DNA of 64,000 nt from Flavobacteriales bacterium (GCA_016717225.1 JADKGB010000015.1:1-64000), one strand, 5' to 3'. Counted from the stretch's first letter, positions 1 to 9,384 are shown. Notes: generated from the letters alone by a model not told the origin. Translations and numbers: made by a program.

Positions 1-2086
1 GCATCCATCAGGTTCATCACTGCGGGTGAAGCATCCGCTCGTTCGATGTTAAGGGCATCGTATGCCGGGTTGGGGAAAAGCAGTGTACCTGTGCGGCGTG
101 CCTCCCAAGTCGCGCCTGTGGAGATCACCTGCACCGGAGCAGAGGGAGCGCTCACGCATCCTAATGCATCGGTCACGATCACCGTGTACGCCCGGAAGTG
201 TCCGGCATCCGATGCAAGGCGTATCGCCATCAACGCATCGGGTTGCCATTGAGGAACCACTGCACCGTACCTGAAGTGTTGGTGCACAGGTACTGACTGG
301 TCTGTTCGATCACCGGCACGAACGCCACTTGCGGGCAGCTGACCTGCGCCCGAAAGATGTCGCCGTTGTTGCAACCGATCACGATCGCGCCGTCCACCCA
401 TGCCGCATCGCCGACCGTGGCGTTCAGGATGTCCGGCAGCAGGTTGTTCCATGTGATCCCGCCATCCAACGAGCGCACGGTCTGGCCGGTGTAGCTCACG
501 GCGTAACCGGTGTCCGGGTCGGTGAAGAAGATGCTCATGGTCTGCTGGGGTGTGCCGCCCATGAGGGTCCAAGTCGCGCCGCCGTCCGTTGTGCGGAAGT
601 TCTTGGTCCAGCCCAGTTGCGCGTCCAAGAAGAACACGGTGTGGCTTCCGCTCATGGGAGGAAGTGGTGTCCACGTGATACCGCCGTCCATCGTGCGATA
701 GTTGTCGCCGTACTCGCCGACCGCATAGCCTTGCAGGTCGTCCACGAACCAGAGGTCGTTGATGGTGATGTTGCCCACGTTGAGCACACGGGTCCAGTTA
801 CCGCCTGCATTGGTGGTGCGGTAAATTCCGCCGTTGACCGCGCCACCGCCAACGATGTGTGTGTTGGCATCGATGCTCCAGTTGCAACGAATGGCCATGT
901 TGGGCGCCTGGATCCCTGCGGTCGTTGCGAAGAAGTCCTGGGTAAATGTCGCCCCGCGAGAGCCGACACCCGTGGATCTGAGGTGTATGCCGAGCCCACC
1001 AGGCCCGGCATTTTCCCAATGACGGCCGCCATCCAATGTGCGTAGTGTTCCGCTCTCGAAGCCGCCCATGGTCTCCCAACCCACGGCCACGCCGGTGTCG
1101 CCGTTCGCGAAGCTCACCTTGTTGAGGCGCGTGTGCCAGGTGCCTTCCACCATCACGTTCCACGTGGCGCCGAAGTCCGCCGTGCGATGGATGCGGCCGT
1201 CGGTGCCGAGCAGCCCTGCTCCGCTGGCGGTGAGCGAAAGGCTCTTGTGCTCGCTCGCACCTACTTGGATCCCGCTCCAGGTGAGCCCCGCATCGGTGCT
1301 GATGATCAGGTGCCCCCAAGAGCCACAGGCCACTAGCGTATCGCCCAGCGCCTCCAGGTCCAGCATGGAGTAGGTCGTGTTGGACGGGATCGAGTCCCAC
1401 GTAGCACCACCGTCCGTGGTGCGGATCACTTCCCCTGCGCTGCCCACGGCCACACCGAGTTGGTCGTTATAGAAGTGGAAGTCGCGCGGAAGGACCAGCT
1501 GATCGAAGGGGCCCACGCTCTGCCAAGTCAGCCCTCCATCCGTGCTCTTGAGCATCTCGCCACCGGAGCAGCTGGCATAGCCTGTTTGCGTATCCAGGAA
1601 TTGGATCGCGGTCATGAAATTGCTTGTGGACTGTCCGCTGTTCATCTGCGTCCAGCTGACCCCGCTGTTGGTCGAGCGGAAGATCTTGCCCGTTAGGCTG
1701 CCCGCCCATCCCAGGGTGTCGTTCACGAAGAACACACAGCTCAACTCGCCGAACGTGGGGTTCTGAGCGCCCGTGATCGTCTCGAAGCCATTGGGGGTGC
1801 GGTATACCTGGCCTCCCTCACCCACGGCGATACCGCGCAGATCGTCCCACATGAAGAGGGCGACCGGTGAATTGCTCAGGTTGTTCGCCATGCGCTCCCA
1901 GGTGGCCCCACCGTCGCGGGTGCGTAGGATCGACTCCATGGGCTTGTCCACCGCGTAGCCCACGGCATCGGAGACCATCTTGATGGCCTCGAACTCGCTG
2001 CGCGTCTTGATCGGCGTAACCAATTCCCATTGAGCGCACGAGACAGCAGCGAGAAAAAGTGCGCAGAGCAAAGTGGTTGATCTCAT
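1..2086 (-). CDS. YCF48-repeat secreted protein with frameshifted T9SS tail, 3' end outside window
   Basis: Secreted beta-propeller-like protein with no assigned enzymatic role. An N-terminal signal peptide (MRSTTLLCALFLAAVSCA, then Q) is followed by at least eleven YCF48/BNR-type motifs of the form RTxDGGxTW (for example RTRDGGATW, KSTDGGLTW, RSLDGGITW). The open frame stops at position 230 after WFLNGNPMR. In another minus-strand frame from about position 240 down to position 1 the protein plainly continues: AYTVIVTDALGC, then LLFPNPAYDALNI, the start of a T9SS type A sorting domain that runs off the window. One missing base near position 240 (cccgat for cccggat) would rejoin the frames. 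The family is typically exported by T9SS and anchored at the cell surface; that role is inferred here. The gene lies 70 bp downstream of fbp on the same strand and may be co-transcribed with it. Confidence 0.85.
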
Positions 2087-2156
2087 GGTCGCGGCAGTAG
2101 AGTACGTTCACATACACCGGCCAGATAAATATGTTCGGGACGAAGACGTGAACAGT

Positions 2157-3125
2157 TCATTTTCCGGCGCTCATCGCCTTCTCCACCATCGCCTTGCTGC
2201 CGATATACAATGGGCAACGCTGGTGCAGTTCGGTCGGCTTCAGATCAAGAATGCGCGTGGTGCCGTCAGTGGCCATGCCACCCGCCTGTTCCACGATCAT
2301 GGCCAAGGTGTTGGCTTCATAGAGCAAGCGAAGTTTTCCCTTCGGTGCCTTCTTCGTTGCAGGATACAGGTAGATACCGCCCTTCAATAAGTTGCGATGG
2401 AAGTCGGCCACCAGACTACCGATATAGCGGGCGCTCATCAACTGGCGCTTGCAGTCGTCGATGTAGTTGCGCACTCCGTCGCTGAACTCGAAGTAATTGC
2501 CCTCGTTCACGGAATAGATCTTGCCTTCCGCAGGTGTCTGCATGTTGGGGTGGCTCAGGCAGAAGGTGCCGATGCTGGGGTCCAGCGTGAATCCGTTCAC
2601 GCCGTGGCCCGTGGTATACACGAGCATTGTGCTACTGCCATAAATGATGTAGCCCGCCGCGACTTGTGCACTTCCGGGTTGCATGAAATCGTCCATCGTC
2701 GCTTTCGCGCCTTCGCTGAGGCGGCGGTAAATGCTGAAGATGGTGCCGATGCTCACGTTCACGTCGATGTTGCTGCTGCCATCCAGCGGATCCATGGTTA
2801 CCACGTACTTGCCGCCATTGTCGAAGTGTACGATGTCGTCGTTCTCCTCGCTGGCCACGGCGCACACCATGCCTTGGCTCTTCAGCAGGCGAAGAAAAAG
2901 ATCGTTGGCGTACACATCGAGCTTCTGCTGTGCTTCGCCCTGAATGTTCTGGCTGCCTTGTGCGCCCAGTATGTCTTCGGCCAGACCGGCTTTGTTCACT
3001 TCGCGGTTCACCATTTTCCCAGCAAGCCGGAAGCTGGTGAGCAACTGGCTCAGTTCGCCCGTGGCGTAGGTGAACTCGTGCTGGCGTTCAGTGATGAATT
3101 CGGCGAGGGTGGTGATCTGGGCCAT
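2157..3125 (-). CDS. fbp: Class 1 fructose-1,6-bisphosphatase
   Basis: Hydrolyses fructose-1,6-bisphosphate to fructose-6-phosphate, the committed step of gluconeogenesis, in the cytoplasm. The 322-residue length fits the class 1 family (about 330). The metal-binding acidic cluster SEENDD and the hallmark VTMDPLDGSSNID are intact, as is the C-terminal substrate site GGIYLYPATKKAPKGKLRLL followed by YEANTLAMIVEQAGG. The ATG at 3123-3125 opens the conserved N-terminus (ITTLAEFITERQ). It is transcribed divergently from the acetyltransferase/aspartate kinase pair across a 59-bp gap, an arrangement I recall as common in Bacteroidota. The minus strand of the gap holds GATATTTG, one base off the TAnnTTTG -7 element. 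No residue of the active site appears to be missing. Confidence 0.97.
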   Translation of the reverse strand: MAQITTLAEFITERQHEFTYATGELSQLLTSFRLAGKMVNREVNKAGLAEDILGAQGSQNIQGEAQQKLDVYANDLFLRLLKSQGMVCAVASEENDDIVHFDNGGKYVVTMDPLDGSSNIDVNVSIGTIFSIYRRLSEGAKATMDDFMQPGSAQVAAGYIIYGSSTMLVYTTGHGVNGFTLDPSIGTFCLSHPNMQTPAEGKIYSVNEGNYFEFSDGVRNYIDDCKRQLMSARYIGSLVADFHRNLLKGGIYLYPATKKAPKGKLRLLYEANTLAMIVEQAGGMATDGTTRILDLKPTELHQRCPLYIGSKAMVEKAMSAGK

Positions 3126-3184
3126 GTAAAGCGAACAGCGAATAACTGAAGCTGCAAATATCGGCGTTACCGCATCTTTGGGCG

Positions 3185-3709
3185 ATGAAGGTGACCATTC
3201 GGAGGGCGGAAGCGCGTGATGTGCCGCAGATGCTGGTGCTGGTGAAGGAGTTGGCCATTTTCGAACGTGCCCCGAACGAGGTGACGGTTACCGAAGCACA
3301 CATGCTCGATGCGGGTTTTGGCCCTGATGCTGTTTGGGTTGGATGGGTGGCGGAGCAAGTGGACGAGATCCCGTCCCGGATCGAGTCCGGGATGACAGCC
3401 CGGAATGACATCCGTTTGTTGGGTATGGCAGTATGCTATGAACGTTATTCCACATGGAAAGGACGCAGACTGTATTTGGAGGATATCATCGTCACGGAAG
3501 CGGCGCGCGGACATCGTGTCGGCGACAAGCTCTTCAGGCAGTGCGCCGCATACGCGGTGGAAAAGAATTACAGCGGCATGCTCTGGCAGGTGCTCGATTG
3601 GAACACGGATGCCATTCGTTTTTATGACCGGTTCGGATCGAGTTTTTCGAAAGAGTGGCTGAACGGTTCGCTTGAACTGGAGCAATTGAAGAACTTGGCT
3701 GCGCAATGA
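3185..3709 (+). CDS. GNAT family N-acetyltransferase (SSAT/thialysine acetyltransferase-like) carrying an in-frame palindromic insert
   Basis: Acetyl-CoA-dependent N-acetyltransferase resembling diamine/thialysine acetyltransferases. The N-terminus (IRRAEARDVPQMLVLVKELA, FERAPNEVTVTE), the CoA-binding region YLEDIIVTEAARGHRVGDKL, and the C-terminal WNTDAIRFYDRFG are typical. Between VGWVAEQ and LLGMAVCYERYSTWKGR there are about 18 extra residues (DEIPSRIESGMTARNDIR), where family members have only a short turn. The DNA encoding them is a palindromic repeat at about 3364-3411. The insert keeps the frame, so the enzyme may still fold. The TGA stop overlaps the ATG of aspartate kinase (ATGA), indicating translational coupling. 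The natural substrate cannot be read from the sequence. Confidence 0.88.
   Translation: MKVTIRRAEARDVPQMLVLVKELAIFERAPNEVTVTEAHMLDAGFGPDAVWVGWVAEQVDEIPSRIESGMTARNDIRLLGMAVCYERYSTWKGRRLYLEDIIVTEAARGHRVGDKLFRQCAAYAVEKNYSGMLWQVLDWNTDAIRFYDRFGSSFSKEWLNGSLELEQLKNLAAQ
3364..3411. repeat. Palindromic interspersed element inserted in frame in the acetyltransferase gene
   Basis: The core is tcccgga (3374-3380), loop tcgag, tccggga (3386-3392), flanked by a second half-palindrome (gatgacagcccggaatgac). On the minus strand one frame reads HPGLDPG, the peptide signature of a widespread class of small palindromic repeats found between and inside genes. Length is compatible with an insertion of about 54-57 bp, a multiple of three, which explains why the host frame survives. 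Confidence 0.65.
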
Positions 3710-4959
3710 AGGTCTTCAAGTTCGGCGGAGCCAGTGTGAAGGATGCCGCGGGCGTGCGCAACGTGGCGAAGGTGCTCTCGCATTTCCCGGACGATGATCT
3801 GCTGATCGTGGTGAGCGCGATGGGGAAGACCACCAATGCGTTGGAAGCTGTGGTTTGGGGCTATTGTGATGGGAAGGACATGAGCGCGCATGTTGAGGCT
3901 TTGCGGAAGTCGCATTTCCTGGTGCTTGCTGAGGCAGTTCCTGCGAATACCGCTGTGCGTGCGGAACTCATTCTGCATTTCGACAAGTTGCAGGATCTCC
4001 TGCGGCGTCCTCCATCAGGGAACATGGATCGCGACTATGACCAGATCGTTTCCATGGGCGAGTTGTGGAGCTCGCTGATCCTGAGCGCGTTCTTGAACGA
4101 AGCCGGTTTCGCAAACAAGTGGTTGGACGCCCGAAAAGTGGTGCGTACCGATGATCATTTCCGCGAAGCCAAGGTGCAATGGGATGCACTGGAGGACAGA
4201 TCCATGGTGCACATGCCATCGTTTGAACAAGGCCCGATGCGCCTGGTCACCCAAGGCTTCATAGGATCCACCGAAGATGGACTCACCACCACTCTTGGCC
4301 GCGAAGGCTCGGATTTCTCGGCCGCCATCTTCGCTTATCAAATGGGGGCCGAAAGCGTGACCATCTGGAAGGACGTGCCCGGCATGTTCAATGCGGACCC
4401 CAAGCTATTCCCGGACACGAAGCTGCTTTCGCACATCAGCTACCGCGAGGCGATCGAGCTCAGCTATTTCGGGGCGAGCGTGATCCACCCGCGCACGCTG
4501 CAACCACTGCAGAAGAAAGGCATCCCGCTCTTCGTGCGCTCGTTCAACGATGTGAACGCGCCCGGCAGCACCATCGACCATCGCAGCGAGAACGATTCGC
4601 TCATTCCCTCGTTCATCATCAAGCCCGGACAAGTGCTTCTGTCCATCACACCGCGCGATCTGTCGTTCATCGTGGAGGAGAACCTCAGCGGAATATTCGC
4701 GGCGTTCGCGCAGCACGGCGTTCGCATCAACCTCATGCAGAACAGCGCGGTGGCCTTCACTGTATGCGTGGACAACGACAACCGCGTGAAGCCGCTGGTA
4801 ATGGAACTGCGCCGCGAATACGAAGTGCGCTGGAACGAAGGCCTGGAACTGGTGACCGTGCGGCATTATGACGATGCCACGCTAGCGAAGCTCACCGCCG
4901 GAAAGGAGATCCTGATCGAACAGCGCTCCCGCAACACAGCGAGATTCGTCGTTAGGTGA
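3706..4959 (+). CDS. lysC: Monofunctional aspartate kinase
   Basis: Phosphorylates aspartate, the first step of the lysine/threonine/methionine pathway and of meso-diaminopimelate for peptidoglycan. The amino-acid kinase domain begins with KFGGASVKDAAGVRNVA; further signatures are GREGSDFSAAIFAYQMGA, IWKDVPGMFNADPKL and the substrate segment SYFGASVIHPRTLQPL. A C-terminal ACT-like regulatory region follows from about residue 310 (LLSITPRDLSFIVEENLSG). At 417 residues it lacks the homoserine dehydrogenase half found in ThrA-type fusions. The ATG start overlaps the stop of the upstream acetyltransferase by 4 bp, so both are likely expressed from one message. Feedback inhibition by lysine or threonine is expected of the family but is not shown here. 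Confidence 0.96.
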   Translation: MKVFKFGGASVKDAAGVRNVAKVLSHFPDDDLLIVVSAMGKTTNALEAVVWGYCDGKDMSAHVEALRKSHFLVLAEAVPANTAVRAELILHFDKLQDLLRRPPSGNMDRDYDQIVSMGELWSSLILSAFLNEAGFANKWLDARKVVRTDDHFREAKVQWDALEDRSMVHMPSFEQGPMRLVTQGFIGSTEDGLTTTLGREGSDFSAAIFAYQMGAESVTIWKDVPGMFNADPKLFPDTKLLSHISYREAIELSYFGASVIHPRTLQPLQKKGIPLFVRSFNDVNAPGSTIDHRSENDSLIPSFIIKPGQVLLSITPRDLSFIVEENLSGIFAAFAQHGVRINLMQNSAVAFTVCVDNDNRVKPLVMELRREYEVRWNEGLELVTVRHYDDATLAKLTAGKEILIEQRSRNTARFVVR

Positions 4960-5048
4960 CGCCCAACAAGCGTCTCCGCGGAAAGTCGATCGTGGAGAAC
5001 TTCGGGGATACTTCATTCAGCCTACTCTTCGCTCCGAGGATCAACGAA

Positions 5049-5056
5049 TAGTTTTG
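5049..5056 (+). promoter_or_regulatory. Bacteroidota -7 element, TAGTTTTG
   Basis: Perfect match to TAnnTTTG; a TTC lies 18 bp upstream in place of the usual TTG. It ends only 5 bp before the ATG at 5062, so transcription would begin at about that codon. This favours either a leaderless message or the in-frame ATG at 5080 as the real start of the next gene. Confidence 0.5.
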
Positions 5057-5061
5057 CCGCC

Positions 5062-6105
5062 ATGTTCCGGACTTCCGCGATGCGTTCGATCGTCGCCCCT
5101 TTGTTGGTTTGCTTGCTGAGCTTGGCGTTCTTCCGTGCCTCTGCGCAGGACAGCACACTTTCCGTTCAGGACCGTATGGTCCTTCTGAATTCGCGCATCG
5201 CTTCTGCGGATTCTTCACATGACGTGCTGGCATCCGTTGAATCCAGATTGGAGCTTGCTTCCCTGGCGAGACCAAGCCAGGCGTTGCAACTATACCAAGA
5301 GGCGATAGTGCTCACTGACACGGCGCATCTCTCACCTGCGGTATCACTGCGTGCTCATCGAGGTCTGGTGGACCTCTTCACCGGTATGGGTGAAATGACA
5401 AAGGCCAACCGCGAATGGCTTCACGTGGAGCGATTTTCGAAAGAGGTTCAGAAGCGTGAAGCGATGGAGGCCTTCGAGATAGCGGAAGCTGGGCGCACGT
5501 TGGCCGCGACGCGAACAGACAGCTTGCTTCGGATCGTGGTCACCGATCGCTCCGAGGCTGTTGCTGCGCAAGAGAAGATCCTGGCAGCGTATCAGCAACG
5601 TACCAATCTGGCCATTGTGGCTATCGTGGCCGGCTTTGTTGCATTGTTGGCGTCCGTGCTCTTCTTCACCCAACACAACAAGCGCCTGCGAGGGGAATTG
5701 AAAGAGCTGCAGCAGGAAGTGACCTGGTTGCGTTTGGTTAGCAAGAAAGCCATCGAACCACAGGTCGTTGCAGCTCCCGTTGTTGTTCCTGTCCCAGTAC
5801 CACCGCCACCGGTATCCGTTTCACCTTCACTTGCCTCGGAGGAGGATGCCGTGTTGCTCGCGTTGGTGCGCAAACGAAGCTTGGAACGAATGAACACTTT
5901 GCGCGATGCACGTGCGCGAGGCGATATGGACAAGGTTGTTCGCGTGGTTCACTCGCTGAAACCGCAGCTGGTCAGTATCGACGCTGATCGCTTCGCAGGT
6001 GTATGTGCGCGCCTTGTAGCGACAGCTGCGTCGGAGAACAGCGCTCAGTGGAACCAGGATCTCGATGCGTTCGAGGCCGGTTTGGAACAGACGCTTGGTC
6101 GTTAG
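5062..6105 (+). CDS. Single-pass membrane protein with helical repeat sensor region and Hpt-like C-terminus
   Basis: Not a recognised named family. A signal peptide (RSIVAPLLVCLLSLAFFRASA) precedes about 150 helical residues that look like degenerate TPR units (ALQLYQEAIVLTDTAHLSPA), then one membrane segment (LAIVAIVAGFVALLASVLFF), a short coiled coil, a proline-rich linker (VVPVPVPPPPV) and a C-terminal helical domain. The latter contains VVRVVHSLKPQL, resembling the phospho-histidine helix of histidine phosphotransfer domains (H followed by K three residues later). Periplasmic sensing with a cytoplasmic phosphotransfer module is an inference. The ATG at 5080 is an alternative start that suits the signal peptide and the promoter better. 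Its stop codon abuts that of the convergent GDPD gene with no gap. Confidence 0.75.
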   Translation: MFRTSAMRSIVAPLLVCLLSLAFFRASAQDSTLSVQDRMVLLNSRIASADSSHDVLASVESRLELASLARPSQALQLYQEAIVLTDTAHLSPAVSLRAHRGLVDLFTGMGEMTKANREWLHVERFSKEVQKREAMEAFEIAEAGRTLAATRTDSLLRIVVTDRSEAVAAQEKILAAYQQRTNLAIVAIVAGFVALLASVLFFTQHNKRLRGELKELQQEVTWLRLVSKKAIEPQVVAAPVVVPVPVPPPPVSVSPSLASEEDAVLLALVRKRSLERMNTLRDARARGDMDKVVRVVHSLKPQLVSIDADRFAGVCARLVATAASENSAQWNQDLDAFEAGLEQTLGR

Positions 6106-7014
6106 CTATTCGTTCTCGTCCAGCAGTTCGATCAACCTGTCCGGGTAGTCTGTTATGATCCCGTTCACGCCAAGCTTGATCATCCTCTTCATATCGCTCT
6201 TTTCGTTCACCGTCCAAACCAGCAGTTGGATCCCTTTTTCAAGCAGGTCCTTCACCACTCCCTTGTCCACCAATGCGAACGCAGGGCTGTAGTAGGCTGG
6301 CGTGAACGACAAGCGACGCAGGTTCATTTCGAGTCCGTCAGTGTTGTCAACGAGAAGCGCCGTTGGAATTTCATCGTTCAATGCATGAACCGATTCAAGA
6401 ACGGCGGGGTCGAACGATTGAACTACGCATCGGCCGTCGAGGCCCAGTGAATCGAGCTGTGCGAGAACCAGTTCCACAAAACGTTTCGGCTCCGGCTGGT
6501 AGGTGCCGTACAGCGTTGGTTCGCTCTTGATCTCGATGTTGTAGTTGATGCCTCCTGCGCCGAGTTCCATCGCTTTCTCTTCCACCGCTTCCACGACTTC
6601 ACGCAGCGAGGGTTTGTGGAGTTTTTGGTTCTCTTGATCCGGAAAGTCGGGGTGTTGTGCACTGCCACAATCGAATGCTTGTACTTCAGCAAGCGACATG
6701 CGATAGATGTTGAACGTGTGGGACCGCATCTCCGTAATGCTGTCGCCTTCCGGGGTGCGGCAAATACGATGTTCCATCCAGGGTTCGTGGCTCACCAGCA
6801 CTTGACTATCGGCGGTGATCACCACGTCCATTTCCAGCCATTCGCAACCAAGCTCAAGCGCTTTTTCGAACGCAGGAACGGTATTTTCCGGCATCAAACC
6901 GCGACAACCGCGATGGCCGTGTATGTCAGGACGGTTCACAGGTTCGTATGCACATGCGCCCAGCAACATCGCCAGCGCTGTGGCAATGTAGTTGAGCTTA
7001 TAGTTTCCCATCAT
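6106..7014 (-). CDS. Glycerophosphodiester phosphodiesterase family lipoprotein
   Basis: Hydrolyses glycerophosphodiesters to glycerol-3-phosphate and an alcohol; probably anchored in the envelope. The N-terminus carries a lipobox (AMLLGAC at about residue 22). The GDPD signature follows: IHGHRGCRGLMPENTVPAFE with the catalytic His pair, then LEMDVVITADSQVLVSHE with metal-binding Glu/Asp and the second catalytic His. The C-terminal VWTVNEKSDMKRMIKLGVNG and ITDYPD are also conserved. At 302 residues it is a normal GDPD. The start overlaps the end of the upstream dehydrogenase gene by 17 bp (or 14 bp from the second ATG at 7011), so it belongs to an operon with that gene and mgtE. Confidence 0.93.
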   Translation of the reverse strand: MMGNYKLNYIATALAMLLGACAYEPVNRPDIHGHRGCRGLMPENTVPAFEKALELGCEWLEMDVVITADSQVLVSHEPWMEHRICRTPEGDSITEMRSHTFNIYRMSLAEVQAFDCGSAQHPDFPDQENQKLHKPSLREVVEAVEEKAMELGAGGINYNIEIKSEPTLYGTYQPEPKRFVELVLAQLDSLGLDGRCVVQSFDPAVLESVHALNDEIPTALLVDNTDGLEMNLRRLSFTPAYYSPAFALVDKGVVKDLLEKGIQLLVWTVNEKSDMKRMIKLGVNGIITDYPDRLIELLDENE

Positions 7015-7948
7015 TGATATCGCCCAGGATCTTGTCCGCCAGCACGTTGGCTAATTTGAAATAACTCTCGTGCGTAATTCCGGCAGTGTGTGGCGAAAGG
7101 ATCACGTGCTCGTTCTTGAACAAGCGCTGAAGGACCTCCTTTGGGGCGTCAGTTCGAAGACCTATCAGCGATCGTTCTTCGAACTCCAACGTGTCCAGGC
7201 AAGCACCACGCACACGTCCATTGTCGATAGCATCGAGCAAAGCGGTGGTGTCCACCAGTTGCCCGCGAGCTGTATTGATAAACCAGACCGGTCGCGCGCA
7301 CTGTGCGAAAAATCGGGCGTTCACGAACCCGTTGGTTTCATCGTTCAGTGGCAGGTGAAGGCTGATCACGTCACTTTTCTCCATCAGCTCATCAAAGCTC
7401 GTTTCACGCACATGCTCGGGTGCATAGTCCTTCAGATACTTGTCGTACGCGAGCATTTTCACACCGAAGCCCTGAAGCTTTTGTGCGAAGGCACGTCCCA
7501 TGCGACCGAAGCCAATGATGCCCACCGTGCTGCCGTTCAATTCATGGCCTGTATTTTCTTTCCTGCGCCATTTACCGCCGCGCACCTCGCGATCCGAGCG
7601 GATCAGATGGTTCATCAACGCCAGCAGCATGGCTATGGCATGTTCGCCGACAGCATCGCTGTTCCCTTCCGGCGAATTGTAGATGCGGATGTTCCGCTTC
7701 GCACATTCCTGCTGGTCGATGTTCTCGAGGCCTGCACCCGCGCGGGCGATGAATTTCAGCTTAGGGGCACGATCGAGCGTTTTCGCATCCAGCATGATGC
7801 GCCCACGTATCACCACGCCTTCTGCGTCGAACAGCTGTGCGAAAAGCAGATCGCCTTCAAGCTCGCTCAGGTCCTCGCATGTATGACCGGCAACGCTCAG
7901 TCGCTCGCTGAGCACCGGATGAACGCTATCAATGAAGTTGATCTTCAT
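6998..7948 (-). CDS. D-isomer 2-hydroxyacid dehydrogenase, phosphoglycerate dehydrogenase-like
   Basis: NAD-dependent oxidoreductase of the 2-hydroxyacid dehydrogenase family, 316 residues and without an ACT domain, the short form seen for Bacteroidota phosphoglycerate dehydrogenases; serine synthesis is therefore likely but not certain. Visible features are the Rossmann motif VGIIGFGRMGRAF, the catalytic Arg in INTARGQLVD, the Glu around LEFEE and the His of LSPHTAG. The start was placed at the ATG 7946-7948 because the upstream extension of the open frame is read inside mgtE and is unlike the family. That ATG overlaps the mgtE stop by 3 bp (ATGA-type junction). Confidence 0.92.
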   Translation of the reverse strand: MKINFIDSVHPVLSERLSVAGHTCEDLSELEGDLLFAQLFDAEGVVIRGRIMLDAKTLDRAPKLKFIARAGAGLENIDQQECAKRNIRIYNSPEGNSDAVGEHAIAMLLALMNHLIRSDREVRGGKWRRKENTGHELNGSTVGIIGFGRMGRAFAQKLQGFGVKMLAYDKYLKDYAPEHVRETSFDELMEKSDVISLHLPLNDETNGFVNARFFAQCARPVWFINTARGQLVDTTALLDAIDNGRVRGACLDTLEFEERSLIGLRTDAPKEVLQRLFKNEHVILSPHTAGITHESYFKLANVLADKILGDINDGKL

Positions 7949-9339
7949 AGCAGGATGCCCGCCAGAAAGAGCGAAGCGATCGTGAAGTAAATGACCAATC
8001 CTGTGATGTCCACAACGGTAGCGACGAACGGTGCGCTGCTTACGGCGGGGTCCATTCCCACTCGCTTCAACAAGAGCGGGAAGGATGAGCCGATCAGGTT
8101 GCCCCATAGCACAACGCCCAACAATGAGAAACCGATAGCCAGGCCGATCGGCACCCAATGCGGTCCGTACAGGCTCGTGAATTGCGCATAGATCGCCACG
8201 CGCAAGAAACCGACCACGCCGAGTACGATGCCCAACGTAAGGCCAACACTTGTTTCGCGCTTCACAATGCGCCACCATTCCTTGGTCGTCACATCACCAA
8301 CTGCCAATGCCCTGCAGATCAATGAGGAGGCTTGTGAACCGGTATTGCCACCGGATGATATGATCATCGGCACGAACAGGGCCAGCACCACCGCCTTGGC
8401 GATCTCGTCTTCGAAGTAGCTCATGGCTGTTGCGGTGAAGCCTTCACCGATCAACAGGATCACCAGCCAGCCAGCCCGTTTCTTCACCATTTCCCACAAA
8501 CTGCTGTTGCTGTAGCTGTATTCCAGCGCTTCCATACCGCCCATCTTCTGCACGTCCTCCGTCTCCTCCTCGCGCATCACGTCCACCACATCGTCAATGG
8601 TGATCCGCCCGACCAGTCTCCCGCGATCATCCACAACGGGCACCACCGGCAAGTCGTATTTCGCCATGATGCGGGACACCTCTTCCTTGTCCATGTCCGC
8701 TTTCACGGTTATGGCATCCGGGTCGTAGACATCTTTCACCGGTGTGCGAAGGCTCGTGGTGATCAGCTTCTTCAGTGGAATGGTGCCTACGAGTTTCCCG
8801 TGGTCATCCACCACATTGATCACATACACGTGTTCTATGTCATCCGCATGTTCCCTCAGTTCACGAACACAATCGAGCATGCTGGCGCCCACGTTCACCT
8901 TCACCAGCTCTTTGGCCATAAGGCCACCCGCCGTGTTCTCGTCGTAACTGAGCAGTTCAGTGATCTCGCTCTTCAGTTCACTGTCGTCGATGTTCGCCAG
9001 TACTTCCTGCTGAACGTCCTCAGGAAGTTCAGCGATCACGTCGGCGGCATCATCCGAGTCCAGTTGTTCGATAACCTCTTCGGCGATCTCTTTCGCACTG
9101 AAGTCTTCGAGGAGATCTTCCCGTCGGTCTTCCGGAAGTTCGTTGATCACCTCTGCGGCTACCTCACCGTCCAACAGGCTGTGCAGGTAACGTGCTTCAT
9201 CCAGATCGAGACGGTCGAGCAGGTCGGCGATGTCCGCCGGGTGCATTTCGTTCACTTCGTTCAACAGCGCCTCTTCGCGCTTGTGCAGCACGTGCTCCTG
9301 GATGCGCTCCAGGTTTTTTTCACTGAGGTTGAAGGACAT
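7945..9339 (-). CDS. mgtE: Magnesium transporter MgtE
   Basis: Inner-membrane Mg2+ channel. The 464-residue protein has all three parts: an acidic MgtE N-domain of helical repeats (about residues 30-130; MHPADIADLLDRLDLDEARYL, INELPEDRREDLLEDF), a tandem CBS pair (about 135-255) and a membrane domain of five helices (about 285-464) with the pore-lining SSGGNTGSQASSLICRALAVG. The N-domain and CBS pair gate the channel according to cytosolic Mg2+ in characterised homologues. TAGTTTCG at 9385-9392 on the minus strand is a plausible -7 element for the operon mgtE, dehydrogenase, GDPD. Confidence 0.96.
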   Translation of the reverse strand: MSFNLSEKNLERIQEHVLHKREEALLNEVNEMHPADIADLLDRLDLDEARYLHSLLDGEVAAEVINELPEDRREDLLEDFSAKEIAEEVIEQLDSDDAADVIAELPEDVQQEVLANIDDSELKSEITELLSYDENTAGGLMAKELVKVNVGASMLDCVRELREHADDIEHVYVINVVDDHGKLVGTIPLKKLITTSLRTPVKDVYDPDAITVKADMDKEEVSRIMAKYDLPVVPVVDDRGRLVGRITIDDVVDVMREEETEDVQKMGGMEALEYSYSNSSLWEMVKKRAGWLVILLIGEGFTATAMSYFEDEIAKAVVLALFVPMIISSGGNTGSQASSLICRALAVGDVTTKEWWRIVKRETSVGLTLGIVLGVVGFLRVAIYAQFTSLYGPHWVPIGLAIGFSLLGVVLWGNLIGSSFPLLLKRVGMDPAVSSAPFVATVVDITGLVIYFTIASLFLAGILL

Positions 9340-9384
9340 TGGTAGTGAGCGGTACGCAGCAGCAGTTGTGTCTTGCTCGCTGTG

